Source: Pseudotabrizicola sediminis (GTDB taxonomy: Bacteria; Pseudomonadota; Alphaproteobacteria; Rhodobacterales; Rhodobacteraceae). Taken from it: a DNA stretch of 64,000 nt. The notes under the pieces are model-generated. The model was not told where the DNA came from. It ran no database searches and was given only the letters and a program-made list of their open reading frames with translations. Below, piece by piece: positions 8,379 through 17,891 of this stretch. Positions within the stretch are counted from its first letter, which is position 1, and each line of letters starts with the position of its first letter. The stretch spans positions 504,467-568,466 of the forward strand of contig NZ_RPEM01000001.1 of the NCBI RefSeq assembly GCF_004745575.1. The letters are read 5' to 3'. The translations under genes were made by a program, and so were the position numbers.

Positions 8379-10451
8379 TCAGCGCAGCGAGGCAGACCGC
8401 ATCAGCGGCGTCACCACCCGCACGGCGGCGCGGCGGTTACGCACTTCATCCGCCTGCGTGTCGATGCGCAACTCATTCTCGCCATAGCCTTGCACCACCA
8501 TGTTTTCCGGCGGGATATCGTAATACTCGGTCAGGGCCAGGGCCACCGACTCGGCCCGACGGTCCGACAGCGTCAGGTTGTAAGACGCCGACCCGACCGC
8601 ATCGGTATGCCCTTCGATCAGGAACACCTCACCCGGATTGTCGCGCAGGATATCATCCATGATCCGGCCCAAAGACGCCAGTTTGCGCGCCTCGCTTGGC
8701 CGGATGACGGCCGAGCCGGAGGCAAAGGTGATGTTGTCCACGTCGATGGTTGCCGCCAGTTCGCGCACCTGCGGGATCTCGCGGATCTGACGCAGGCTGA
8801 AGGTCCGGCCCAAAGCGCGGGCCTCGTCGCGGGCAAGGGCGGCTTTCAGCGCGGCATTGCTGTCATTGGTCGAGATCGTCACCCGGTCAGGGCGCGGACG
8901 TGGCAGGGTCGAGATGTCGATGCGCTCTTCGCGCACCAGATCGTCGATCAGCACAATCTCGTTGCCACGGCTGTCATAGGTGGCGCGGCGCAGCACCCGG
9001 CCCGAGGCATCACGGATGGTCACAACCTGTGCCCCGTCTTGACGGTCAACTGTGGTGCGGGTCGAACCGTCATTGAACGTCTCGGTCCGCACGGTTGAAC
9101 CGGGACGCCGCAGCAGCGTGTCATCGTCCTTGTAGACCGAGAAGTTGCCCTGCGGGTCGCGCACGACAACCCGGTCGCCGGTGTTTTCCACCACTTCGCG
9201 CCCGTCGCTCAGCACCTTGCCCACCACAAGCGCGCCCAGCGCCAGCAAGCCGACCTTTTCCAGGTTCGACAGGCCCGAACGCTGGTTGTTGCCAACGGCG
9301 GTGGGGGCTGCGGCGAATTCCTGTGCCGAAGACCGGGCATCGGCTTCGGTCACGGTGGTCGTCGTCACACTTTCCGGTTCCGGCTGGGCTGCCGGTGCCT
9401 CTGTGGTTGCGGCGGTGCCATCGGCGGCGGTGCCTGCGACCAGACCCGCTGCAGCGGCGGCGGCGGCAAGTCCGGTCAGCACATCGCTGCCGTCCCCGCC
9501 TGCATCCGTCGCGTCAGGCGCGGACAGCAGATTGAGCAGGCTTTGGTTTTCTTCCTCGGTCACGACTGGCGCTTCCACCGGTTCGGCTTCTGCAATTGCC
9601 TGAGCGGCTTGTTCGGCAGCCACTGCCGCCGCCGCTTCTGCCGCAATCGCGGCCTCTTCGGCTTGCGCAGCGGCCAGAGCATCCTCTTCGGCCAGCGCTT
9701 CGGCTTCGGCCGTTGCAGCTGCATCCGCCTCGGCATCCACTTCGGCGGTGGCTTCTGCCCCTGCCTCTGCCGGAACGGCAGGGTCAACCGGTACCTCGGC
9801 CTCCGCTGCGGCCTCTGCTGCAACAGCGGCTTCCAGCTCTGCAGCGGCCTCTGCTTCGGCCAGGGCCGCGGCGTCTTCTGCTTCTGCTGCGGCCGCCTCT
9901 GCCGCCAGTGCTTCTGCTGCCGCCGCTTCTGCTGCAGCTGCCTCTTCAGCAGCGCCAGCCTCTGCTGCTGCCGCCGCTGCTGCTTCTTCAGCTGCCGCTG
10001 CTTCCGCCGCAGCCGTGGCCTCGGCTGCTGCAGCGTCTTCCGCCGCCGCCGCTTGCGCTGCTTGCTCTACCGCTGCGGCCTCTGCCGCCGCTGCTTCCGC
10101 CTCTGCGGCTGCCGCCGCGTCTGCCTCTGCGGCTGCCGCCGCTTCGGCTTCTGCTTCTGCCGCTGCTGCTTCTTCCAGTGCCAGAGCTTCGGCCAGGGCC
10201 GCTTCTTCGGCCGCCGCAACCTCGGCAATCAGCTCGTCTGCATTACCGGCAACAACCTGTTCGGTGATCAGCGCGATGTCACAGGTCTGGCCCGCGGCCA
10301 CCGAACACAGCAGGGCCCCGTCTTCGGCAAGAACCGACCCATCCTCGGAAACAGTCAGATTGGCCGACAGATCCTGCGCCATCAGCGGCCAGGGCTGAAT
10401 GGGGGTCAGGGCGAGCGACAAAACCGCAGTGGTGGAGAGCAAACGTTTCAT
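8379..10451 (-). CDS. OmpA-family protein with long Ala/Glu-rich stalk
   Basis: A 690-residue envelope protein. The signal peptide is residues 1-25 (cleavage about PLMAQ-D). A very long Ala/Glu-rich region (about residues 75-310) is probably a helical stalk. A central region has a short hydrophobic stretch (VGLLALGALVVGKVL) and repeated RTTVDRQDG-type segments. A C-terminal OmpA peptidoglycan-binding domain follows (about 565-680: ITFASGSAVI, FLIEGHTDAVGS, LSDRRAESVA). The start is the ATG at 10451 because the signal peptide begins there. It likely tethers the envelope to peptidoglycan. It sits between the VWA and XdhC genes of a cox-like block, with 159 and 144 bp gaps. Confidence 0.85.
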   Translation of the reverse strand: MKRLLSTTAVLSLALTPIQPWPLMAQDLSANLTVSEDGSVLAEDGALLCSVAAGQTCDIALITEQVVAGNADELIAEVAAAEEAALAEALALEEAAAAEAEAEAAAAAEADAAAAAEAEAAAAEAAAVEQAAQAAAAEDAAAAEATAAAEAAAAEEAAAAAAAEAGAAEEAAAAEAAAAEALAAEAAAAEAEDAAALAEAEAAAELEAAVAAEAAAEAEVPVDPAVPAEAGAEATAEVDAEADAAATAEAEALAEEDALAAAQAEEAAIAAEAAAAVAAEQAAQAIAEAEPVEAPVVTEEENQSLLNLLSAPDATDAGGDGSDVLTGLAAAAAAAGLVAGTAADGTAATTEAPAAQPEPESVTTTTVTEADARSSAQEFAAAPTAVGNNQRSGLSNLEKVGLLALGALVVGKVLSDGREVVENTGDRVVVRDPQGNFSVYKDDDTLLRRPGSTVRTETFNDGSTRTTVDRQDGAQVVTIRDASGRVLRRATYDSRGNEIVLIDDLVREERIDISTLPRPRPDRVTISTNDSNAALKAALARDEARALGRTFSLRQIREIPQVRELAATIDVDNITFASGSAVIRPSEARKLASLGRIMDDILRDNPGEVFLIEGHTDAVGSASYNLTLSDRRAESVALALTEYYDIPPENMVVQGYGENELRIDTQADEVRNRRAAVRVVTPLMRSASLR

Positions 10452-10610
10452 GGTCTTCCTTTCGCATGGGATCGGTCCGGTCGCATCTGCGATTCGAACC
10501 GCCGTTGAGCATGGCCGGACCTTGGGGCGATGCGCGTTGCTATGCGATATCACCCCCCGGTATCGGCATAACACGCGTCAACTCTGTGCCCCTAACGCGC
10601 ATCCTGGGCA

Positions 10611-11882
10611 TCAGGTTCCCGACAGCAACCGCATAAGACGCGCCTTTTCGCCACCGTCCCGGTCCGACCCGTCTTCGTGCCCGGACAACACCGCACCCAA
10701 AGCCTCCAGCGAGGCCACCGAATGCCCGGCCCGGAACGCATCACAATGCGGCAGCATCGCCCTGATGCCCTGTGCCTTCGGGGCAAAACCATCCCAGCGC
10801 AAGAGCGGGTTCAGCCAGATCAGCCGACGGCACGACAGGTGCAGCCGTTCCATCGCCTTGGCAAGCGCGCCGCTGTCATCGCGGTCCAGCCCGTCGGTGA
10901 TCAGCAACACCACAGCACCCTGCCCCAGCACCCGGCGCGACCAGTCGCGGTTGAACTCGGCCAGACAGGCCCCGATGCGGGTGCCGCCCGACCAGTCCTG
11001 CGCCTCGGCCCCCGCCGCCCGCAGGGCTGCATCGACATCGCGGGTCTTCAGATGCCGGGTGATGTTGGTCAGCCGCGTGCCAAAGGTAAAACCATGCACC
11101 TGCGCCCAGCCCTGCCCCTGCCGGTTCGCCACCGCATGGATGAAATGCAAAGCCATCCGGCTGTACTGGCTCATCGAGCCAGAGATATCGCACAGCACCA
11201 CAAGGTTCGGCCAGCGCAGGCGCGGGGCCCGCATCGCCAGCTGCGTGATCTCGCCACCCTGCCGCAGACTGGCGCGCAACGTGCGGCGCAGATCGACCTG
11301 CGCCCCTGTCGCCGACGTCCGGCTGCGCCGGGTGATCAGCGGCTTGACCGGCAGCGACAGCCGCGCCAGCATTGCCTTGGCCTGTGCCATTTCCTCCACC
11401 GACATCTGCTCGAAATCCAGCGACTTCAGCCGTTCTTCCTGACTCATGGTGGCCGAAGCGTCGATGTCGATCCGGTCTTCACCCGGGTCAGCAGGCGCGG
11501 GCAGATCCCGCTCCACCCCGTCCAGCAGCGCCTGCGCCGCCCGCTTTTCCGCAGCCTGCGCTGCGCGGTCTTCCTGCAGACCCTGGATCGCGGGCAGCAA
11601 CAGGCTCATCATGTGATCGAGATACTTCGGATCGCGCCAGAACAGCCGGAACACCTGCTCGAACACCACCCGTTCTTCGGGCCGGCTGACAAAACAGGCG
11701 TGCAGGGTCCAGTAGAAATCGGCCCGCCCGGAAAAACCCGCAACCTCGACCGCGCGCACCGCATCCAGCACCCGCCCCGGCCCGATCGGCAGCCCGGCCT
11801 TGCGGAGCGCCCGCGCAAAATGGGCGATGTTCTGCGCCAGCTTGCCGTCATCTGGAATGGTCAGCGGAGCATAGGTTGCCAT
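10611..11882 (-). CDS. VWA-domain protein, CoxE-like
   Basis: A 423-residue VWA protein of the CoxE family. The MIDAS motif DISGSMS occurs in LVVLCDISGSMSQYSRMAL, with further metal-site elements SGGTRIG and LLITDGLDRDD. The N-terminal part (FARALRKAGLPIGPGRVLDAV) is typical of CoxE. In Oligotropha-type systems CoxE works with the MoxR ATPase CoxD to insert the active-site metal or sulfur of CO dehydrogenase (established for that system). It lies immediately downstream of the MoxR gene here. The target enzyme is not in the window, so the role is inferred. Confidence 0.88.
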   Translation of the reverse strand: MATYAPLTIPDDGKLAQNIAHFARALRKAGLPIGPGRVLDAVRAVEVAGFSGRADFYWTLHACFVSRPEERVVFEQVFRLFWRDPKYLDHMMSLLLPAIQGLQEDRAAQAAEKRAAQALLDGVERDLPAPADPGEDRIDIDASATMSQEERLKSLDFEQMSVEEMAQAKAMLARLSLPVKPLITRRSRTSATGAQVDLRRTLRASLRQGGEITQLAMRAPRLRWPNLVVLCDISGSMSQYSRMALHFIHAVANRQGQGWAQVHGFTFGTRLTNITRHLKTRDVDAALRAAGAEAQDWSGGTRIGACLAEFNRDWSRRVLGQGAVVLLITDGLDRDDSGALAKAMERLHLSCRRLIWLNPLLRWDGFAPKAQGIRAMLPHCDAFRAGHSVASLEALGAVLSGHEDGSDRDGGEKARLMRLLSGT

Positions 11883-11890
11883 CGTTGCGA

Positions 11891-11948
11891 CCGGGGGGTT
11901 TCACACCCCCCGGACCCCCCGTGGGATATTTATGAACAGATGATGAAC
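11891..11948 (+). repeat. Intergenic hairpin-plus-box repeat, copy 1
   Basis: Hairpin CCGGGGGG / CCCCCCGG (11891-11898, 11906-11913) followed by a C-rich stretch and GGATATTT-like, AACAGATGA sequence up to 11948. Related copies lie at 23429-23490 (same strand) and 40629-40683 (opposite strand). It occupies most of the gap between the MoxR and VWA genes. Confidence 0.65.
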
Positions 11949-11968
11949 AAGTGAGGTGTAGGAACTGG

Positions 11969-12871
11969 TCATGCCGGAGCCAGCTCTTTACGGACCTGAT
12001 CGAGCAGGCGCTTGGCCTCGGACCCCTGAATTTTCTGGATATCGTCCTGATATTTCAGGATCGCCCCCAAGGTGTCGGCAATCACTTCCGGCGACAGGGC
12101 GATCACATCCAGCGCCAGCAGGCATTTGGCCCAGTCGATGGTTTCGGCCACGCCGGGCTTTTTGAACAGATCCTCGCGCCGCAGCCGCTGCACAAAGCCC
12201 ACAATCTCGCGGCTCAGCGTCTCTTGTGCCTCTGGCGCGCGGGCGTGCAGGATCTCCATCTCGCGGGTGAAGTCGGGGTAATCCACCCAATGATAAAGGC
12301 AGCGGCGTTTGAGCGCATCATGCACCTCGCGCGTGCGGTTCGAGGTCAGGATCACGATGGGGGGTTCAGGCGCGCTTATGGTGCCAAGCTCGGGGATGGA
12401 GACCTGCGCTTCGGACAGGGCCTCCAGCAGGAACGCCTCGAACGGCGCATCGGTGCGGTCGATCTCGTCGATCAGCAGCACCGGCGCGCCGCCCGGTTGC
12501 GGGCGCATCGCCGCCAGCAGCGGGCGTTCGATCAGGTACTCTTCGGTGAAAAGGTCTGCCTTCGCGGCGCTGCCGCCCGTGGCTTCCGCCGCGCGGATCG
12601 CCACCATCTGCGCGGCAAAGTTCCACTCTGCTACCGCCGAAGCCTGATCGAGGCCTTCATAGCATTGCAGTCGGATCAGCCGCCGCCCCAGCGCCGTGGC
12701 CAGCGTCTTGGCAATTTCGGTCTTGCCGACGCCCGCCTCGCCTTCCAGAAACAAGGGCCGCCCCAGCTTCAGCGACAAGAACACCACCGTGGCCAGCGCC
12801 CGGCTGGCAACATAGCCCTGCCCTGCAAGCATCTCTTCTGTCGCGTCAATCGTGGCCGGAACGGCTGTCAC
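11969..12871 (-). CDS. MoxR-family AAA+ ATPase, CoxD-like
   Basis: A 300-residue AAA+ ATPase of the MoxR/CoxD group. Walker A is GEAGVGKTE, Walker B is VLLIDEIDRTD, and the sensor region is VILTSNRTREV. CoxD-type chaperones mature the active site of molybdenum hydroxylases together with a VWA partner, and the VWA gene follows on the same strand after 86 bases. The start is the GTG at 12871, supported by GGGGAGGA just upstream; the ATGs at 12898 and 12925 lack such a site. A general MoxR chaperone role is the alternative. Confidence 0.9.
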   Translation of the reverse strand: MTAVPATIDATEEMLAGQGYVASRALATVVFLSLKLGRPLFLEGEAGVGKTEIAKTLATALGRRLIRLQCYEGLDQASAVAEWNFAAQMVAIRAAEATGGSAAKADLFTEEYLIERPLLAAMRPQPGGAPVLLIDEIDRTDAPFEAFLLEALSEAQVSIPELGTISAPEPPIVILTSNRTREVHDALKRRCLYHWVDYPDFTREMEILHARAPEAQETLSREIVGFVQRLRREDLFKKPGVAETIDWAKCLLALDVIALSPEVIADTLGAILKYQDDIQKIQGSEAKRLLDQVRKELAPA

Positions 12872-13018
12872 ACGGCATCCTCCCCTAGGGTGCGCCATGC
12901 TGGTCAGAACGCCCGGCGGGGTCAAGCAGGCAAGCGCCCGGCTACGACCAAGGCAGTAGTCAGCGCTTAGGATGGCGCCTGTGTCAGATAATCCGCGCTA
13001 AACGTCCGCCCGCTGCCG

Positions 13019-15226
13019 TCACAGACCCAGCATCCCCTGCCGGATGTAGCGGTGATCGCCCCGCGTCAGCACCCATCGCCCCAGCTTGCGCGCCAGATCG
13101 GGGCGGCCCCGGTCCAGTGCGCGCTTGAACAGTTCGCGCTGATAGCGGGCAAAGCTGCGGCGGGCGCGCAGGGTGCGGTAGAATTCAAGTTCGGACAGTG
13201 TGCCGTTCAGCGCGGCCAGCGTGATCGGCGCAAGGATGCCCATCTGGTGCAGGCTGGACCCAAGCCGGTGCCCCAGCAAGGGCGCGCGCAGCTTGACCAC
13301 ATTCGCGCCGCTGAACCGGTCGGCATGGGCGGCATCCAGCGGCTCGTAGGGGTCATAAAGCAGGAACACCCGGCCCGCCGCCTGCGCAGCCTGCGCCGCA
13401 TCACCGTAGGGGCCGGAATAATCGCGGCCCCAAGCGGTGTGGTAGCGGGTTTCCCAAGGCACCAGGGCCTTGTCCAGCGTGGATTGCGGCGAGATCGCCA
13501 CCACATCCGCCCCCGGACAGGCGGCGGAAAAGGCGCAGGCGGCATAGCCCCCCATCGAGGCGCCGTAGAACACCACCCGCTTGAACGGCCTGAAAAAACC
13601 GGCGTCGCGCAGCGCATCGAACTGCTGCCAGACCCAGGGGTCGCGATACCAGGTCCAGCCGTTCGCCATCACCCCCAGCATCGACCAGCCCTGCTTTTCG
13701 ATGAAGGAAAACCCCCAGGGGCGGCGGTCTTCGCGCTTGCCCATGGCAATGTCGAGGTTGTCGAAGGTTACCACCAGCGTGTCAGAGCGTTGGATGAACA
13801 GAAACGAATGGTCCGGGCTTTCGCGGAAGAACCCGTCTTCGCCGGCCAGCGTTTTGGCAATCGCCGCCCAGCCGCCATCTTGCGGCACTTTGGCCGCAAC
13901 CTGCGGCCCGGCGCGGAACAGCGCGCGGGTGATGGTCACACCGTCCGCCTCGCGCACCGTCAGCGACTCGCACCTGCCATAGTCGTTCAGCAACGGATAG
14001 CTGCCCGAGCCTTTGCGGATATCCGTCAGCATCTGTGTACCCGCATGAAGTGACGCTTCAAGAACGGGCTGCAGATGCTTGATCTTGTTGACATCTCCGA
14101 ACCCGGACAGATTGGCGATCACCTCCACCGGACGCAAATCGGCGGGGCGTGCGATCCGCCTGATCCTTGTCTCGGGCACGCCATGGGCGGTCAGAAAGGC
14201 GATATAGGGAGCAACCCAGGGCGAGGCGGTGGCGGGCCAGTTGCCCTTGTGGTCCAGATCGATCAGATCAATCTCACAATCCCACCGGCTCCATGCCGCC
14301 AACGCCACAGATTGCGCATTGCCCCCGACATCGGCAAAGGCGGACACGTCGCCGCAGTCCAGACGGTGGATCAGACCGGCATCGAACACATGTTTGCCGC
14401 GCCCTTTGATCGGCGCGGCCTCTGCCGATATCTGATGCAAGACCAACAGCTTGTGCAGGTAACTTCCAACGGGAGGCAGACCGTGGTGGCGCAGGCCGAG
14501 TTCGCGCTTGTTCGAGGCCCAGAGGTGCAGCGCCGTGGTGCGCGGGGTGATCATCGCTTCGGCCACCGCTGCAGGTCGCAGGAATTTCAGCCGGTTGGGA
14601 AAGGTGACCGGGTAGAACGCATCCAGCGGCTGCACCTTGCCCGCCAGACCTAGCGCATGGGTGAAATGGGTGATCATCATCGGCCCCCAGACCCCCCAGG
14701 GCTGCTGGCTGACATGCACAGGTCGCCCCGCCGCCGCCGCCGCGCGATAATCGTCCTGCAGCCTGCCCTTCACAAAGGGCGGAATGGCATGAACGTCCGA
14801 GGTATAGTTCAGCATCGCCTGCAACAACGGCCCGTCCGCAGGCAGGCCCAGCACGGCATTGTTCACCCGCGCGCCGCCCGGCAGTTCAAATCCCATCACA
14901 TGATCTTCGTCATAGGTCATCGGGCGCAGGCAGTAGACGTCGGTATCAACCCAGATCATCCCCGGATTGCGCGCGATCATGTGCAGCCGGAACAGATCGG
15001 CAAACAGCGCAAAGCTGTCTTTCTTTTCATATTTCAGAAAGGTGTCAGTCTCCAACACCTCGCGCCCATCACGCAAGATCACCCCTGCGGGGACATTGGG
15101 GATCGGCTCGTAGGAAAACAGCGTGATGGGCTGCCCCCGGTCGACAAAGGATTTCAGGCACAGCTGTTCCATCCAGGACAGGCTGCCGCCGATCCACAAG
15201 GTGCCGACCTCCCTGACCCTGCCCAT
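13019..15226 (-). CDS. Three-domain fusion: DXD glycosyltransferase, methyltransferase-like, alpha/beta-hydrolase-like
   Basis: A 735-residue protein with three parts. Residues 1-275 are a sugar-nucleotide glycosyltransferase of the GT32-like DXD type (WVDTDVYCL, D94/D96). Residues about 280-440 look like a class I methyltransferase fold (FADVGGNAQSVALAA, then VIANLSGFGDV). Residues about 465-680 are an alpha/beta-hydrolase-like domain with a nucleophile elbow GASMGGY (S557), a possible acid D625 (LLYDPYEP) and a possible His H653 (LLGHRLG). The start is the ATG at 15226, where the glycosyltransferase begins. It is divergent from the GT2 gene at 15410. It probably builds a surface glycan; substrate unknown. 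Confidence 0.75.
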   Translation of the reverse strand: MGRVREVGTLWIGGSLSWMEQLCLKSFVDRGQPITLFSYEPIPNVPAGVILRDGREVLETDTFLKYEKKDSFALFADLFRLHMIARNPGMIWVDTDVYCLRPMTYDEDHVMGFELPGGARVNNAVLGLPADGPLLQAMLNYTSDVHAIPPFVKGRLQDDYRAAAAAGRPVHVSQQPWGVWGPMMITHFTHALGLAGKVQPLDAFYPVTFPNRLKFLRPAAVAEAMITPRTTALHLWASNKRELGLRHHGLPPVGSYLHKLLVLHQISAEAAPIKGRGKHVFDAGLIHRLDCGDVSAFADVGGNAQSVALAAWSRWDCEIDLIDLDHKGNWPATASPWVAPYIAFLTAHGVPETRIRRIARPADLRPVEVIANLSGFGDVNKIKHLQPVLEASLHAGTQMLTDIRKGSGSYPLLNDYGRCESLTVREADGVTITRALFRAGPQVAAKVPQDGGWAAIAKTLAGEDGFFRESPDHSFLFIQRSDTLVVTFDNLDIAMGKREDRRPWGFSFIEKQGWSMLGVMANGWTWYRDPWVWQQFDALRDAGFFRPFKRVVFYGASMGGYAACAFSAACPGADVVAISPQSTLDKALVPWETRYHTAWGRDYSGPYGDAAQAAQAAGRVFLLYDPYEPLDAAHADRFSGANVVKLRAPLLGHRLGSSLHQMGILAPITLAALNGTLSELEFYRTLRARRSFARYQRELFKRALDRGRPDLARKLGRWVLTRGDHRYIRQGMLGL

Positions 15227-15409
15227 GCCCGACGCCAACCCCACAACCGGCCCATCACTGTTGGCCGCCACGCACCAGTCTGACGAAATTACAGCGCTTT
15301 GCCAAGCGATTGGCACACGGCATAGGGGCTTTGCTTTGCCGTGATCCTGCCAACATGCTATGCCATCTGCCAAAGCGGCAGCAGACCGCAGGCAAAAAGG
15401 GGGCGGGGC

Positions 15410-17677
15410 ATGGCGGGCAGCCCGAAGACATCCAGTGCGACCGTGCTTCACCGCAGCCTTGCGGCGCGGGATCTGGGGCAGGACGGGCTGACGCGGCTGC
15501 TCGATTGCGTGCAATTGCCCGATGGCACGGTAATCAGCACATTCGGCACCGGCACCCATCCATCGGCGTTTCTGCCCGACGGGGCACCGGACTGCGCCAC
15601 CCCGCTGGACCTGCGCGAGATTTCCGGGGCGGCACTGGTCATCACCGCCGGGCCGGGCGCGCTTGCACTGGCCACCGGCGCCCGGCTAGACATGGTCCCC
15701 GTGCCTGCCGAACCCGAGCTGTTCGCCGGGTTGAACACGATCTTTGGCTTACGCATCGACGAATCTGCGGCGCAGGTGGCCGAAGGGCTGCGCTATCACG
15801 CGCTGCACCATGGTTTGCACGCAGCACTGATCGTCTGCCGCGCGCAAGATGGCCCCGGCTTTGCCCGCGCCCTGCGCAAGGCGCTGGCAGATACGGTGCT
15901 GACCGTGGTTGTGCTGGACAGCCCCTTGCCCCTTGGCAAGCCGGATCACGGCCCGATGAACCACCCATGGTACGCCCCGGACGCCCCCGGCAAGGACCGG
16001 ATGGAGCCACCTGCCCCCGACCCCTGGCGGTCGGATCTGGCCGAACTGATCCTGTTCGAATCGCTCAAATGGCGGTTCCTGTCACAGGCCCGCGCAGTGC
16101 TGACGCTGGATGTCACCGATCTGCTGCTGCCCGATACCCCGAACGCCTTTGACCGTTGCCTGACCGCCCGGCATGGGGTGATTCTGCTGGCGGGGCGGCG
16201 GATTTACCCGTGGCGGGTGCGCCCACAGGCCGAGGCGCGCTTTGGCGACCACATCTGCCGGCAGTTCGATGCGCGGCGCGGCATTGCCCGCTGGGGCGTG
16301 GCCCCGGCAAAGGCGGGCCTGCAAAACACCTGGCGCATGGTGCGGGTGGCCTATGCCAAGCCCGACCCGGCCGAGGTGGTGCCTTTCCTGCGCGCTATGG
16401 CCATCCGCGTGCCGGGGCGGCAGGCGGGCGAGCTTGCGCCGAAAACCTCGCTGATCGAAGACCCCGCCCTGCTGGCCCTGTCGCAGATATTCAACCACAA
16501 ACCGGTGCGCGCCCCCGCCTCTGCCCCGCGCCCCGCCCCGCAGGCCGCCGCAGAAGCCGGGCGCACGGCGATTGTCACCACGATGAAGAATGAGGGCCCG
16601 TTCATTCTGGAATGGATCGCCTATCACCGCGCGATCGGGGTCGATGATTTCCTGATCTATACCAACGACTGCACCGATGGCACCGACACGATGCTGGATC
16701 TGTTGCAGGAAAAGGGCCTGTGCCAGCACCGCGCCAACCCTTGGGTGCCGGGGGGCGATCTGAAACCGCAGCACGCGGCGTTGCAGGCGGCGGAGTCCGA
16801 ACCCGTCATGCAAAATTGTGGCTGGGGCATTTGCATGGATGTGGATGAATTCATCAACATCAAGATCGGCGATGGCACCCTGCGCGCGCTTTACGCCGCG
16901 ATGGGTCAGGCCAACATGATCAGCCTGACCTGGCGGCTGTTCGGCAATGCCGATGTGGCCCCCTATGACGACCGTTTCATGCTGGATCAGTTCACCCAAT
17001 GCGCGCCTGAAGTGATCCGCAAACCGCATCAGGCCTGGGGCTTCAAGACGCTGTTCCGCAACATCGACATCTATAAAAAGCTGGGCGTGCACCGGCCAAA
17101 GGGGCTGAAACCCGACCTGTGGGATCAGGTGACATGGCTGAACGGATCGGGCCAGCCGATGCCCAAAGAGCTGTTCCGCAACGGCTGGCGGTCGACGCTG
17201 GAGACCTATGGCTATGGGTGGGTGCAACTGAACCACTATGCCGTGCGCTCGGCGGAAAGCTTTCTGGTCAAGCGTGACCGGGGCCGGGTCAACCATGTCG
17301 ACCGCGATCAGGGGCTGAACTACTGGTTCCGGATGAACCACAATGCCGACCGCGATACGTCGATCCAGCGGATGATTCCGGCCATGCGCGCAGAATATGA
17401 CCGGTTGCTGGCCGACCCGCATATCCGGGCGGCGCATGACCATGCGGTCGCCTGCCACCGCGCCAAGATCGCGCAACTGCTGCAGACCGACACCTACCGC
17501 ACCTTTTATGCAGATCTGACCGGCACCCGGATGCAGAACCTATGCCGGATGCAGCACCATTTCGGCTCGGCGGTGTTCGCCGCGGGCCCCGAAGTGATTC
17601 CGCCCGATCTGCACTTGCGCGATCTGCCGCCGGGGTTCTTTTTCACCGTGGATCACGTCGGGGACGCCGACCATTAA
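15410..17677 (+). CDS. Glycosyltransferase family 2 protein with long N-terminal extension
   Basis: A 755-residue protein. The C-terminal half, from about residue 385, is a GT2-type domain (AIVTTMKNEGPFILEWIAYH) with the metal site CMDVDEF (D477, D479). The N-terminal 360 residues are not recognised by me; they include TLDVTDLLLP and could be a second, degenerate transferase-like domain. The start at 15410 follows a G-rich site; an in-frame ATG at 15341 would add 23 unlikely residues. It is divergent from the fusion glycosyltransferase gene, and the 183-bp gap probably holds both promoters. It likely adds sugars to a surface polysaccharide or protein. Confidence 0.82.
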   Translation: MAGSPKTSSATVLHRSLAARDLGQDGLTRLLDCVQLPDGTVISTFGTGTHPSAFLPDGAPDCATPLDLREISGAALVITAGPGALALATGARLDMVPVPAEPELFAGLNTIFGLRIDESAAQVAEGLRYHALHHGLHAALIVCRAQDGPGFARALRKALADTVLTVVVLDSPLPLGKPDHGPMNHPWYAPDAPGKDRMEPPAPDPWRSDLAELILFESLKWRFLSQARAVLTLDVTDLLLPDTPNAFDRCLTARHGVILLAGRRIYPWRVRPQAEARFGDHICRQFDARRGIARWGVAPAKAGLQNTWRMVRVAYAKPDPAEVVPFLRAMAIRVPGRQAGELAPKTSLIEDPALLALSQIFNHKPVRAPASAPRPAPQAAAEAGRTAIVTTMKNEGPFILEWIAYHRAIGVDDFLIYTNDCTDGTDTMLDLLQEKGLCQHRANPWVPGGDLKPQHAALQAAESEPVMQNCGWGICMDVDEFINIKIGDGTLRALYAAMGQANMISLTWRLFGNADVAPYDDRFMLDQFTQCAPEVIRKPHQAWGFKTLFRNIDIYKKLGVHRPKGLKPDLWDQVTWLNGSGQPMPKELFRNGWRSTLETYGYGWVQLNHYAVRSAESFLVKRDRGRVNHVDRDQGLNYWFRMNHNADRDTSIQRMIPAMRAEYDRLLADPHIRAAHDHAVACHRAKIAQLLQTDTYRTFYADLTGTRMQNLCRMQHHFGSAVFAAGPEVIPPDLHLRDLPPGFFFTVDHVGDADH

Positions 17678-17891
17678 CAACAGATTAACACTGCACAAAT
17701 TCAAGGCATTCACGACAAGGCCCGCGACCCTTCTCAGTAAAATGCTATCCGATCCGCCGCCCGATGCCGGCGCATAAAAGTCTTGACGCAGCTTCCTGAC
17801 TTGCCTCAAATCGGTCAAAGTCAGTATGTAGATTTCGTGTAACCAGTAAAGTTCGGTGCATTCGTCTCTTGCACCGTGAACGGAGAGTATC

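Noticed and set aside
9560..10200. Ala-rich tracts as a tandem-repeat array or CRISPR-like structure
   Set aside because: The units are irregular GCN/GAR codons without fixed period or spacers; it is low-complexity coding sequence.
9543..10508. Cys/Gly/Arg-rich frame opposite the OmpA-like gene
   Set aside because: Its composition is the complement of Ala/Glu codons. No start site or fold; the OmpA-like gene explains the region.
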